From Bacteroidia bacterium (lineage in GTDB: Bacteria; Bacteroidota; Bacteroidia; B-17B0; Aurantibacillaceae), in the NCBI GenBank assembly GCA_026003255.1, contig BPGX01000007.1, forward strand, positions 62,001 to 126,000: a stretch of DNA of 64,000 bases, in the 5' to 3' direction. Positions 29,123-37,545 of the stretch are shown here, piece by piece. The position numbers and the translations under genes are program-made. Under the pieces are notes generated by a model. That model saw nothing but the letters and a program-made list of their open reading frames with translations, did no database searches and was not told where the DNA came from. Numbering within the stretch: the first letter of the stretch is position 1; every line of letters begins with the position of its first letter.

Positions 29123-30532
29123 ATGACAAAAATAAAATTTGGAACAGACGGCTGGCGTGCTATTATCGCCGAAGATTTTACGGTTGAAAATGTAGCCCGT
29201 GTAACAGAAGGTGTAGCCCAATGGTTACATAAAAATTTTTCAAATCCTTCCGTGGTCGTTGGATACGATTGTCGTTTTGGTGGAAAATTATTTACACAAA
29301 CGATTGCTAAAATTTTAGTGCATCACAACATAAAAGTTATATTAGATAAAAATTTTGTTTCTACTCCAATGGTGTCATTAGCAACTTTGAAAAACAAAGC
29401 ATCACTCGGTATTATCATTACTGCAAGTCATAATCCACCTGAATACAATGGTTATAAATTAAAAGGATATTATGGAGGCCCACTTTTACCAGACAAAATT
29501 AATGAAGTTGAACAACTTATTCCAGAAAAAATTACCTATGATTACAAATCCATTTCTCTTGAAAATGCTGAAAAACATGGACTTTTAGAATATCAGAATT
29601 TTGAAGATTTGTATTATCATCATGTTGTAGAGCATTTTGACCTTAAGGCAATTGAAAAATCGGGATTAAAGTTTGCTTATGATAGTATGTATGGAGCTGG
29701 GCAAAACATCATGTATCGCTTATTCCCATACATTGTTCATTTGCATAAACAATATAATCCTTCTTTTTATGGTCAAGCACCTGAACCGATTTTGAGAAAC
29801 TTACAACCTTTTCAAAAATTTATCCAGCAACATGGCAAAATCAATTGCGGACTTTGTACAGACGGAGATGCCGATAGAATTGGTCTCTTTGATAGCAAAG
29901 GAAATTTTGTAGATTCGCATCACATCATTTTATTACTTATTAAATATCTTGCTGAAGTCAAAAAATTAAAAGGCAAAATTGTTACTGCCACTTCTACAAC
30001 ACCAAGAGTGCATAAGTTGGCTAAACATTTAGGTTTAGAAGTTATTACAGTTCCTATTGGTTTTAAGCATATTGCGGGCTACATGATTTCTGATGATATT
30101 TTATTGGGAGGTGAAGAAAGCGGCGGCATTGCTATTAAAGGACATATTCCGGAAAGAGATGGTATCTGGATGGGATTAACTATCTGGGAATACATGGCTA
30201 AAAGTAAAAAAACATTAGAAGAACTAATTGAAGATGTGTATAAAATAACCGGTAAGTTCGCTTATTATCGCTATGATTTGCATATTGACGAAAATTTGAA
30301 ACAACGAATTATTCAGAATTGTAAAGAAAATAAATACACTTCGTTTGGGAAATATAAAATTTTAGGTGTGGATACACTGGATGGTTATAAATATTTCCTG
30401 AATGATGAACAATGGATAATGCTTCGTGCCAGTGGAACAGAACCACTACTCAGAATCTATGGAGAAAGCCAAACTCATGAACAGGTCATTGAACTGCTTG
30501 ATACTGTAAAAGAAATTGTATTAAACGCTTAA
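29123..30532 (+). CDS. Phosphoglucomutase/phosphomannomutase family protein
   Basis: A 469-residue alpha-D-phosphohexomutase. The N-terminal signature FGTDGWRAII is followed by the active-site serine loop GIIITASHNPPEYNGYKLK, the metal-binding loop CTDGDADRIGLFD, the sugar-binding loop GGEESGGIAI and the phosphate-binding loop RASGTEPLLRIYGES. It moves phosphate between C1 and C6 of a hexose (glucose or mannose) for envelope sugar or glycogen metabolism. The precise substrate cannot be read from these motifs. It is 44 bases after purH and three before pssA, so it is likely operonic with the latter. Confidence 0.93.
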   Translation: MTKIKFGTDGWRAIIAEDFTVENVARVTEGVAQWLHKNFSNPSVVVGYDCRFGGKLFTQTIAKILVHHNIKVILDKNFVSTPMVSLATLKNKASLGIIITASHNPPEYNGYKLKGYYGGPLLPDKINEVEQLIPEKITYDYKSISLENAEKHGLLEYQNFEDLYYHHVVEHFDLKAIEKSGLKFAYDSMYGAGQNIMYRLFPYIVHLHKQYNPSFYGQAPEPILRNLQPFQKFIQQHGKINCGLCTDGDADRIGLFDSKGNFVDSHHIILLLIKYLAEVKKLKGKIVTATSTTPRVHKLAKHLGLEVITVPIGFKHIAGYMISDDILLGGEESGGIAIKGHIPERDGIWMGLTIWEYMAKSKKTLEELIEDVYKITGKFAYYRYDLHIDENLKQRIIQNCKENKYTSFGKYKILGVDTLDGYKYFLNDEQWIMLRASGTEPLLRIYGESQTHEQVIELLDTVKEIVLNA

Positions 30533-30535
30533 ATC

Positions 30536-31270
30536 ATGCGACGATATTTTTCATGGTTACCCAATTTCATTACTCTAATCAATTTGTTTTCTGGGAGTTG
30601 TGCAATCGTTGAACTATTCAATGAAAGATATAATAATGTTATTTTATTTGTCATCATTTCTTTGATTGCTGATTTTTTGGATGGTTTAATTGCTCGTGCC
30701 TTAAAAGCGCAGTCAATTATCGGTAAGGATTTGGACAGTTTAGCCGATTTAATTTCATTTGGATTATTACCTTCATTTATTTTATATCACCTGGCAGAAC
30801 AGCAGGAGTATTCGTTATGGAATTATTTGTGTTTTAGTGTAGTAATATTTTCTGCTTTACGACTTGCCAGATTCAATCACGATACAAGACAAACGTATCA
30901 TTTCGTTGGACTTCCCACGCCAGCAAATGCTTTGCTAACTTCATCATTACTTTTATTTTTAATATTTGAACAACCTGAAATCAGTGAACACAATATTTTT
31001 CTAAAATGGAATAGCATAATTTTTTCAAATATTATTTATTCTACCAAAATGTTACGCGTGTGGGCGCTTCTATCTTCTTTATTTTTAATACTTCCTGTTA
31101 ATCTTCTTTCACTAAAAGCACCAAAATACAAAATCAGTGAAATAAAACATCAACTTATTTTCATTACAGGAAGCATTTTAATCTTTATATTATTTGGACA
31201 TATGAGCGTCTTTTGGATAATGATCTGGTATTTAATCTGGTCAATTATCTGGTATTATATTATTTTGTAA
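30536..31270 (+). CDS. pssA: CDP-diacylglycerol-serine O-phosphatidyltransferase
   Basis: The 244-residue polytopic membrane protein has the CDP-alcohol phosphotransferase motif DGxxARx8Gx3Dx3D (DGLIARALKAQSIIGKDLDSLAD, beginning near residue 49). It makes phosphatidylserine, the precursor of phosphatidylethanolamine. The opening WLPNFITLINLFSGSCAI is typical of bacterial type II PssA. It starts three bases after the hexomutase stop and its 3' end overlaps convergent hemH by 11 bases. cdsA, supplying CDP-diacylglycerol, is at 47.1 kb. Confidence 0.94.
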   Translation: MRRYFSWLPNFITLINLFSGSCAIVELFNERYNNVILFVIISLIADFLDGLIARALKAQSIIGKDLDSLADLISFGLLPSFILYHLAEQQEYSLWNYLCFSVVIFSALRLARFNHDTRQTYHFVGLPTPANALLTSSLLLFLIFEQPEISEHNIFLKWNSIIFSNIIYSTKMLRVWALLSSLFLILPVNLLSLKAPKYKISEIKHQLIFITGSILIFILFGHMSVFWIMIWYLIWSIIWYYIIL

Positions 31271-32273
31271 TTAAATTCCTCAAAAAAATCACCCACCCTT
31301 CTTCTGCATTTAAAGAAGGAATTAGTGTCAAATGTTCTCCACCGTATTGTTTGAATAACTCTTTGTATTCTATTTGTATTTCAAATAATGTTTCTAAACA
31401 ATCTATTACAAATGCAGGAGAAACCACTACTAAATGTTTTATTCCTTTTTGGGCTAACTCTATAATGGTATCGGATGAATAGGGCTTTAACCACTCAGAA
31501 CGACCCAATCGTGATTGAAAAGAAAAACCATATTTTTCAAGCGGTAGTTGTAATTGTTCGGCAATCTTTTTGGTAGTAATCAAACAATTTTTTCTGTAAC
31601 AAAAATATCCTCCTTCTTTGTTTTCATCACAACAATCCATCAAATTGCAAAACTTCTCCTGAAGCTGCTTGTCTGCCTTAAAAATCTGACGAACAGGTAA
31701 TCCGTGATAACTAAACAAAACATAATCGTATTGTTCAGGAAGATGTTGTTTTATCTGATTGACCCACAAACGAGTAAATTCTGGATGATTGTAAAAAGTA
31801 TGAATCGTTTTGATATTAGGAATAATTTGCCATTGTTTAATTTCATTGAATGCCATTTCTAACGCTGAACCTGTAGTAGAAGAAGCATATTGTGGATATA
31901 AAGGAAGTAAAATAATTTCTTCTAATGGTTGTTGTTTCAATTCATTCAAAACATCCTTAAGATATGGCTTCCCATACATCATCGCTATTCGCACCATGTA
32001 TCTTTCACCTAACGCATTTTGTAATTTTTTTTCTAATTCATAGGAATAAAATAGTAAAGGGGATTCATTTTCTATTAAAATCTTTTTATACGAATTCAAA
32101 CTTTTTGGGGCACGAAAAGGGGCAATGATTCCATTCACCAATAAAAATCGTGAAATAAAGGGAATATCAATCACTCGTCTATCCATCAAAAAATTTCGTA
32201 AATACCTTCGAGTGGCAGAAACAGTCATTTCGTCCGGACTACCAATGTTAATCAAAATAACGGCTTTTTTCAT
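31260..32273 (-). CDS. hemH: Ferrochelatase
   Basis: HemH inserts Fe2+ into protoporphyrin IX in the last step of haem synthesis. The 337 residues include the N-terminal AVILINIGSPDEM, the catalytic histidine in DYVLFSYHGLPVRQIF, and the C-terminal acidic region SPAFVIDCLETLFEIQIEYKELF, with metal-path glutamates. Cysteine-containing segments (CNLMDCCDENKEGGYFCYRKNC) are present, but a cluster is not demonstrated. The ATG overlaps the lspA stop by four bases, so lspA-hemH is one transcript. The gene is intact. Confidence 0.96.
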   Translation of the reverse strand: MKKAVILINIGSPDEMTVSATRRYLRNFLMDRRVIDIPFISRFLLVNGIIAPFRAPKSLNSYKKILIENESPLLFYSYELEKKLQNALGERYMVRIAMMYGKPYLKDVLNELKQQPLEEIILLPLYPQYASSTTGSALEMAFNEIKQWQIIPNIKTIHTFYNHPEFTRLWVNQIKQHLPEQYDYVLFSYHGLPVRQIFKADKQLQEKFCNLMDCCDENKEGGYFCYRKNCLITTKKIAEQLQLPLEKYGFSFQSRLGRSEWLKPYSSDTIIELAQKGIKHLVVVSPAFVIDCLETLFEIQIEYKELFKQYGGEHLTLIPSLNAEEGWVIFLRNLITK

Positions 32274-32918
32274 GAAGACAAAGAATTTTCCTGTTGTATT
32301 TGTTTTAAACGCTCTGAATGTTCATAAATCGTTTTTTGAAAAATCAATAAAACAAATACACCAATTGTGATAGAAGCGTCCGCAAAATTGAAAATAGGTC
32401 GAAAAAATAAAAAGTCCTCTCCGCCCCATATTGGCAACCAATCAGGAAAAGTGCCACTAAACAATGGAAAGTAAAACATATCCACTACCTTACCATACAA
32501 CAATGGCGCATAACCATTTCCAGGAGAGAATTGAGCAATCTGATATTCTGTACTTTCTGTGAACAACACGCCGTAAAACACACTATCTATGATGTTTCCG
32601 ATTGCACCCGCCAATATCAATGAAATACCAGCAATGTAATAAATGCTTTCATCCTTTCGGATAAGTTCTCTAACAAACCACACACCAAATCCACACGCCA
32701 ATAATCTGAAAATAGTCAATAACAATTTTCCATACTCTCCCCCCCCACTCTATTCCAAAAGCCATACCGGGATTTTCTGTAAAATACAAATACGCCCAAT
32801 CTGCATACTCCTTTACCATTCCTAATGGATAATTTAATTTAATATATATTTTTATGGACTGGTCAATTATCAAAACCAAACCAATAATCCACCACGCTAA
32901 TTTTGCTTTTAAGGACAT
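32270..32918 (-). CDS. lspA: Lipoprotein signal peptidase II (one frameshift at a G8 run)
   Basis: LspA cuts prolipoprotein signal peptides after lipidation. The aspartate dyad is visible in GAIGNIIDSVFYG and FNFADASITIG. Four transmembrane segments are apparent, with the opening AWWIIGLVLIIDQSIKIYIK and the ENPGMAFGIEWGG element. The frame breaks at the C8 run near 32739-32746 (G8 on the coding strand). With seven G it reads FGIEWGGEYGKLLLTIF, matching the family, and gives 215 residues. A homopolymer error is the simple explanation. Lipoproteins in this window (37015 and 44951 genes) would be its substrates. Confidence 0.92.
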
Positions 32919-32992
32919 AAATTGAATAATTGCGGCGAATATAGGGATAAGAAAACAATAGGATATAAAAATGTTTTTATTTATTAATGTTA

Positions 32993-33021
32993 TTGATTTA
33001 ATTAAATTACCTGTATATTTG
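32993..33021 (+). promoter_or_regulatory. Promoter upstream of the sulfotransferase-like gene
   Basis: TTG at 32993-32995 and TATATTTG at 33014-33021 are 18 bases apart, fitting the Bacteroidota consensus. The ATG is at 33070, leaving a leader of about 40 bases. Confidence 0.5.
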
Positions 33022-33069
33022 TAAAAGAATAGAAATCGCTTCTTATTCTTGTCAAAAACGTTTTAAGCT

Positions 33070-33919
33070 ATGAATTATTCAGATATAAAATATAATTTCA
33101 TTATTGGACATGGACGTGGAGGTACTACTTTATTATTGTATATTTTGAATGCACATCCCAATATCTATGGACTACCTGAATTCAAAAATATCCTGATATC
33201 CAAAGATGCTTCTTCCTCAGATTCTTTCAGAAGGATTTCAGAAAAATACTTAAAGCGAATTGAAAAACGTTCCTTTCTAAATCAATTACCAGAATCATTC
33301 AAAGAAAAAAAGGTTGATAATGAATTATTTGAATCTGCATTTTATCCCAATATTTCCTTGAAAGAAAGATACATTCGTCTTGCCTTATCCATCAACAAAG
33401 TTTTTGATAAACCTAATAGAGATAAAAAAATCATTACACACATTATTCACAAAGTGCCTTACTATACTTTTTATGTAAAAGAACTTTTGGAAATTTTTCC
33501 GGAAGCAAAATTTATCATAAACATTAGAGACCCAAGAGCACAAAATTATTCTCATATCAAAAGACATTCTACAGAAAAACTATTTTTAGGAAAAAGTAAT
33601 CCGGAAGAAAGAATTTCTTAACCACGCACAACCCTACCTGAATGAAAATAAAATTAAAAAATACATTCCACTGTCAAAGCCCGTAAGTACTGAATATAAA
33701 GAAGATTGGAAAAAGATGAATAAAAAAGATATTGAAATCATTGAATACATCTGTGAAAAATGGATGAAAGAATTTAATTATTCTTCTATTACCGATAAAC
33801 GAACAATAAGTATAAAATCTAAAGTCAAAATCTTTTTCTACACTTTATGGTATTGGTTAGCTATTAAATCAAAAATAGCACCTACCGTTCATAAAATTTA
33901 TCAAATGTATTTTTCATGA
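33070..33919 (+). pseudogene. Sulfotransferase-family protein, frameshifted and possibly internally deleted
   Basis: The N-terminal part has the PAPS 5'-phosphosulfate loop FIIGHGRGGTTLLLYILNAHPN and the 3'-phosphate segment FPEAKFIINIRDPRAQNYSHIKRH. After NPEERIS the frame stops at 33619-33621. Reading continues one frame over (EFLNHAQPYLNENKIKKYIPLSKP, then ICEKWMKEFNYSS) to a stop at 33917-33919. Total length would be near 283 residues. Only about 25 residues separate RDPR from the NPEE segment that in relatives lies much further on, so an internal deletion besides the one-base shift is suspected. Its promoter is intact. It may be a decaying O-antigen or lipid sulfation gene, or the shift alone may be a sequence error. 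Confidence 0.6.
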
Positions 33920-33956
33920 AATTAAAAAAACAAATCAACACGATATTTCCAATTCT

Positions 33957-34748
33957 CTACTTTCTAAACTCTGCTACATCTCTATCATAACACAAATAAT
34001 ATGTACCTTTAGGGATGTTACTTATATCCACATTAATTCCAAATCCTCGTTTAATGATATTTCCATAAATGTCATAAATCTCAAACATCGTTTCATCTGA
34101 AAATTGAATTTCTTTTTTATCTTTACTCATTACAAAATTTGGTTTGGACTTCGTTGATTTGATGATAATATCATTGGAGTAACGAACAGTGTTATTAAAT
34201 CCTACTTGTTTAATTCTGAATTTGTTCTCTCCACTTGTAAGAAATGCTTTAAAGGTGTAAGTATGTCTTTCAGGTGTACCTTTTCCGATGACTTCTCCGA
34301 CTGGTACCCATTTATTCCACTTGAATTGTTCAATAATGTATGGCAAAGGTCCATTTTCATCTTCTGTAATCCAGGTAATGAGTCCATCGCTGGTTCCGTG
34401 AGCTGCAAGAATAACAAAAGTAGGCATTGGACGAACATCTTCAATATTTAATATTTTTGGCGTACAATCTTTTTTATGATAAATTTCAACTAATATCTTG
34501 TCGCCATATTTTAGGTTCAACGCCGTTAAATCAATCTCAAAAGCACTGGAATTAATTTCATCCGTTGTAATGTTACCATTGACTTTGACTTCAATAGCAC
34601 AAAAACCTACACTACCAGAATAATAATTTTGAACATAGAGATTTTTAAGTTGATACACACCGTCAATCACCAACTTTTTCACCTCATCACTTCTCAAAGA
34701 GTGGAAGTTAAGAAGTGAATATATGAGTATCCAACTTAATCGTTTCAT
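33957..34748 (-). CDS. Secreted protein with T9SS type A-like C-terminus
   Basis: A 263-residue protein with a signal peptide (MKRLSWILIYSLLNFHSLRS). Beta-rich middle segments follow (ITTDEINSSAFEIDLTALNLKYGDKILVEIYHKKDCTPKIL, then a module with DGLITWITEDENGPLPYIIEQFKWNKWVPVGEVIGKG that resembles a fibronectin III-like fold). The end reads MFEIYDIYGNIIKRGFGINVDISNIPKGTYYLCY. That pattern of YDIYGNII and IPKGTYYL is the last half of a type A T9SS sorting domain, though the usual N-P-N segment is not clear. It probably localises to the cell surface or is released. Its specific role is unknown. Confidence 0.6.
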   Translation of the reverse strand: MKRLSWILIYSLLNFHSLRSDEVKKLVIDGVYQLKNLYVQNYYSGSVGFCAIEVKVNGNITTDEINSSAFEIDLTALNLKYGDKILVEIYHKKDCTPKILNIEDVRPMPTFVILAAHGTSDGLITWITEDENGPLPYIIEQFKWNKWVPVGEVIGKGTPERHTYTFKAFLTSGENKFRIKQVGFNNTVRYSNDIIIKSTKSKPNFVMSKDKKEIQFSDETMFEIYDIYGNIIKRGFGINVDISNIPKGTYYLCYDRDVAEFRK

Positions 34749-34820
34749 TGTTGATATTTGTTTGCAAAAATAATAAATTTATCTTATATGAAAAAAAAAA
34801 TTAACATTTTAAGTAAATTG

Positions 34821-36503
34821 CTAACTTCCCATAGATACCAAAAACTCCTCATTGGATTTGGTGCGGCCCATTTGATTAACTAAAAATTCCATGGCTTCTT
34901 CTGGCTTCATGTCGCTTAAATGTTTTCTCAAAATCCACATTTTATTCAGAGTATTTTTGTCTAACAATAAATCTTCTCTACGCGTTGAAGATGCTAATAA
35001 ATCAATGGCCGGGAATATCCGTTTATTAGCTAACCGGCGGTCAAGTTGTAATTCCATATTGCCTGTTCCTTTGAATTCTTCAAAGATAACTTCATCCATT
35101 TTTGAACCAGTATCAATTAAAGCAGTAGCAATGATGGTCAAAGAACCGCCATTCTCAATTTTTCGGGCTGCACCGAAGAATCGTTTCGGTTTTTGTAAAG
35201 CGGTAGCTTCTACTCCGCCCGTTAGTACTTTTCCGCTGGCGGGCATCACCGTATTGTAAGCACGTGCCATACGCGTAATGCTATCTAATAGAATTACCAC
35301 ATCGTGTCCGCATTCCACTAATCGTTTTGCTTTTTCAAGAACGATATTGGATACACGAACGTGTCGTTCGGCCGGCTCATCAAAAGTAGATGCTATCACT
35401 TCTGCACGTACACTTCGTTGCATATCGGTTACTTCTTCTGGTCGCTCATCAATCAGCAAAATAATTAGATACACTTCCGGATGATTGTATGAAATAGCAT
35501 TAGCAATTTCTTTTAGTAAAACAGTTTTACCTGTTTTGGGTTGAGCGACAATTAATCCCCGTTGTCCTTTACCAATCGGAGCAAATAAATCCACAATTCT
35601 TGTACTTAATGTTTCATACTTTCCTCCCGCCAATTTGAGTTTTTCATAAGGAAACAAAGGCGTCAGATAATCAAACATTACTCTATCCCGAATAAAGGAC
35701 AAATCTCTACCGTTGACTTTTTCAATTTTAATAATAGGGAAATATTTTTCACCTTCCTTGGGCGGACGAATGGAACCTCTCACTACATCGCCCGTCTTTA
35801 AACCATACATTTTTATCTGCTGTGGAGAAATGTAAATATCATCTGGTGAACTTAAATAATTGTAATCCGCACTTCTTAAAAAACCATATCCTTCCTGTAA
35901 AACTTCTAAAACACCCTCGGCTTGAATAAGCCCATCAAAATTGAATGTAAATTGTAATTCTTTTTTATGAGATGATTCTACTTCATTGACGGTATTTTTC
36001 TCCTCATTATCTTCTACCTCTTCTGAATTATCAGTTGGTATAAAATTATCATTATTAATTTCTATTGATTCATCAGGTGCTTCAATGGCTGTATTTGTGT
36101 CGTCTTCATTCAATTCATCATTTACAATATAATCAACATTTTCTGAAGCAAGATCTGCCCGAGTTGAATAATTAGATATATTATTATCTTGATGCTTATC
36201 CTTATGTTCTAATGAATTACTATCAGCAGTTTCTATTGGTGGATTGTTTTCAGAGGATGAAGTTGTTTCTTGTTTTGATCTTGTGATTCTTTTTCGCTTG
36301 TTTTTATCCGATGATTCTGTAGGTGATTTTTCTAAAAATTCATTTTTGATTTGTTGGGCTAATTCTTCATTCTTACTTTGTTCATTGACTATTGCAAGAA
36401 TAATATCGGCTTTTGACATTCCTTTGTGCTGGATATTAAATTTTTCAGCCACTTGTTTAAGTTCCGATGCTTTGAGTTGCGTCAATTCTTTTACAGAAAA
36501 CAT
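34821..36503 (-). CDS. rho: Transcription termination factor Rho with a long disordered insert
   Basis: Rho is a hexameric RNA helicase that ends transcription. The 560 residues have a Rho_N helical domain (1-45: [20 protein letters not shown]), then about 125 residues of Ser/Asn/Asp/Glu-rich low-complexity sequence (58-182). The cold-shock RNA-binding fold follows ([21 protein letters not shown], 197-245), then the RecA-like ATPase with Walker [12 protein letters not shown], Walker [18 protein letters not shown]-loop [20 protein letters not shown] and R-loop region. The insert is typical of Bacteroidota Rho. In Bacteroides a comparable region drives condensate formation, as I recall. The gene is monocistronic and intact. 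Confidence 0.97.
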   Translation of the reverse strand: MFSVKELTQLKASELKQVAEKFNIQHKGMSKADIILAIVNEQSKNEELAQQIKNEFLEKSPTESSDKNKRKRITRSKQETTSSSENNPPIETADSNSLEHKDKHQDNNISNYSTRADLASENVDYIVNDELNEDDTNTAIEAPDESIEINNDNFIPTDNSEEVEDNEEKNTVNEVESSHKKELQFTFNFDGLIQAEGVLEVLQEGYGFLRSADYNYLSSPDDIYISPQQIKMYGLKTGDVVRGSIRPPKEGEKYFPIIKIEKVNGRDLSFIRDRVMFDYLTPLFPYEKLKLAGGKYETLSTRIVDLFAPIGKGQRGLIVAQPKTGKTVLLKEIANAISYNHPEVYLIILLIDERPEEVTDMQRSVRAEVIASTFDEPAERHVRVSNIVLEKAKRLVECGHDVVILLDSITRMARAYNTVMPASGKVLTGGVEATALQKPKRFFGAARKIENGGSLTIIATALIDTGSKMDEVIFEEFKGTGNMELQLDRRLANKRIFPAIDLLASSTRREDLLLDKNTLNKMWILRKHLSDMKPEEAMEFLVNQMGRTKSNEEFLVSMGS

Positions 36504-36747
36504 ATAACTATATTATTAAAATTCACAAACATTATTTGCTATTACATTTACCAAAAAAATTGCAAGATAAGTTCAAATTGTATTAGTTTAATTATTAGAC
36601 CAAATTAAAATGGGAATTTAAAAGGAACAATTTTTACACGGACAAATATACAGAGAATATTTTAAATAAAACAAATTTTACTTGGGAAAAATTTCAGAGT
36701 AAAAATTAACCTGCTAATTTTTTTTGTATAAGTATAAAAAGAAATAT

Positions 36748-36999
36748 ATGAGAAGTAAAGTGATAATATTTATATTAACGACAATAATTATAGGGGAAAC
36801 AATCTTATTAGTGAATGTCTATTTTAATGCAAAAAAGATTAATCTGGATTATAACTTTGGTAATGATGGTTATCAGTGCAGTATTACTGGTTGGGTGGAT
36901 GTAAACATTTTCACTAATTCATTAAAGTGTTATGATGTACCACTTAATTGTAAAGGTAAAAACTGTTCATTAAATCAACATTTTGGAAAAAGATTGTAA
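36748..36999 (+). CDS. Small hypothetical envelope protein
   Basis: Read from the ATG at 36748, the product has 83 residues. An N-terminal hydrophobic helix (VIIFILTTIIIGETILLVNVYF) may be a signal anchor. A Cys-containing domain follows (YQCSITGWVDV, LKCYDVPLNCKGKNCSLNQHF) with four cysteines that could form disulfides outside the cytoplasm. An upstream in-frame TTG at 36724 would add eight residues but is weaker. It sits 15 bases before the lipoprotein gene and may be its partner. I recognise no family. Confidence 0.5.
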   Translation: MRSKVIIFILTTIIIGETILLVNVYFNAKKINLDYNFGNDGYQCSITGWVDVNIFTNSLKCYDVPLNCKGKNCSLNQHFGKRL

Positions 37000-37014
37000 G
37001 TAAAAATAAATATT

Positions 37015-37515
37015 ATGAGAGAAGGAAAATTAATAGGAATATTGGGATTAAGTATTTTATTAACATTCTGTAAACAAAACAATGATAAAAATACACTAAA
37101 CGACATATATGGATTGTGGAAGATAACAAAGTGTAAAATAGATACTACAAGATTGTTTAATGAAACGTTAGAAATAAATTCTGATTCATCGTTTGTAAAA
37201 GATACAATACCTGTTGTAAGAAAATTTGAAGCCGCTTTATTGCTGGCTGTTTTTCCGAAATTACTTGCAGAGGTTGGAGAACTTCAATATATTGAGATTA
37301 CAAAAGAAAAGGTTTTATTTTATGATAGTGATAAAAAAGAAGTAGAATCATATCCTATTGAATCCATCATTCATTCACCACTTTTCATAAAAATAAAAAC
37401 AGAAAATGATAAAGAAGAAGCATTAAAAGTTTTAGAAGTAAAGTCATCCAATGAAATAATTGTTTCTAATAAAAAACAAACATTAGAATTTCATTTAATG
37501 CGCGAAAGAAATTGA
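37015..37515 (+). CDS. Small lipoprotein, lipocalin-like
   Basis: The 166-residue product starts MREGKLIGILGLSILLTFCKQ, with a lipobox-like LLTFC whose cysteine would be lipidated. The body includes DIYGLWKITKCKIDTTRLF, LQYIEITKEKVLFYDSDKKEVESYPIESII and a final IIVSNKKQTLEFHLMRE. The GLWKITK opening and alternating strands recall small lipocalin-like or DUF-type lipoproteins of Bacteroidota. It is on the same strand as the preceding small ORF (15 bases) and convergent with the S46 peptidase. The role is unknown. Confidence 0.6.
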   Translation: MREGKLIGILGLSILLTFCKQNNDKNTLNDIYGLWKITKCKIDTTRLFNETLEINSDSSFVKDTIPVVRKFEAALLLAVFPKLLAEVGELQYIEITKEKVLFYDSDKKEVESYPIESIIHSPLFIKIKTENDKEEALKVLEVKSSNEIIVSNKKQTLEFHLMRERN

Positions 37516-37545
37516 GTAATACAAATAAAAAAATGGTAATTGAAT

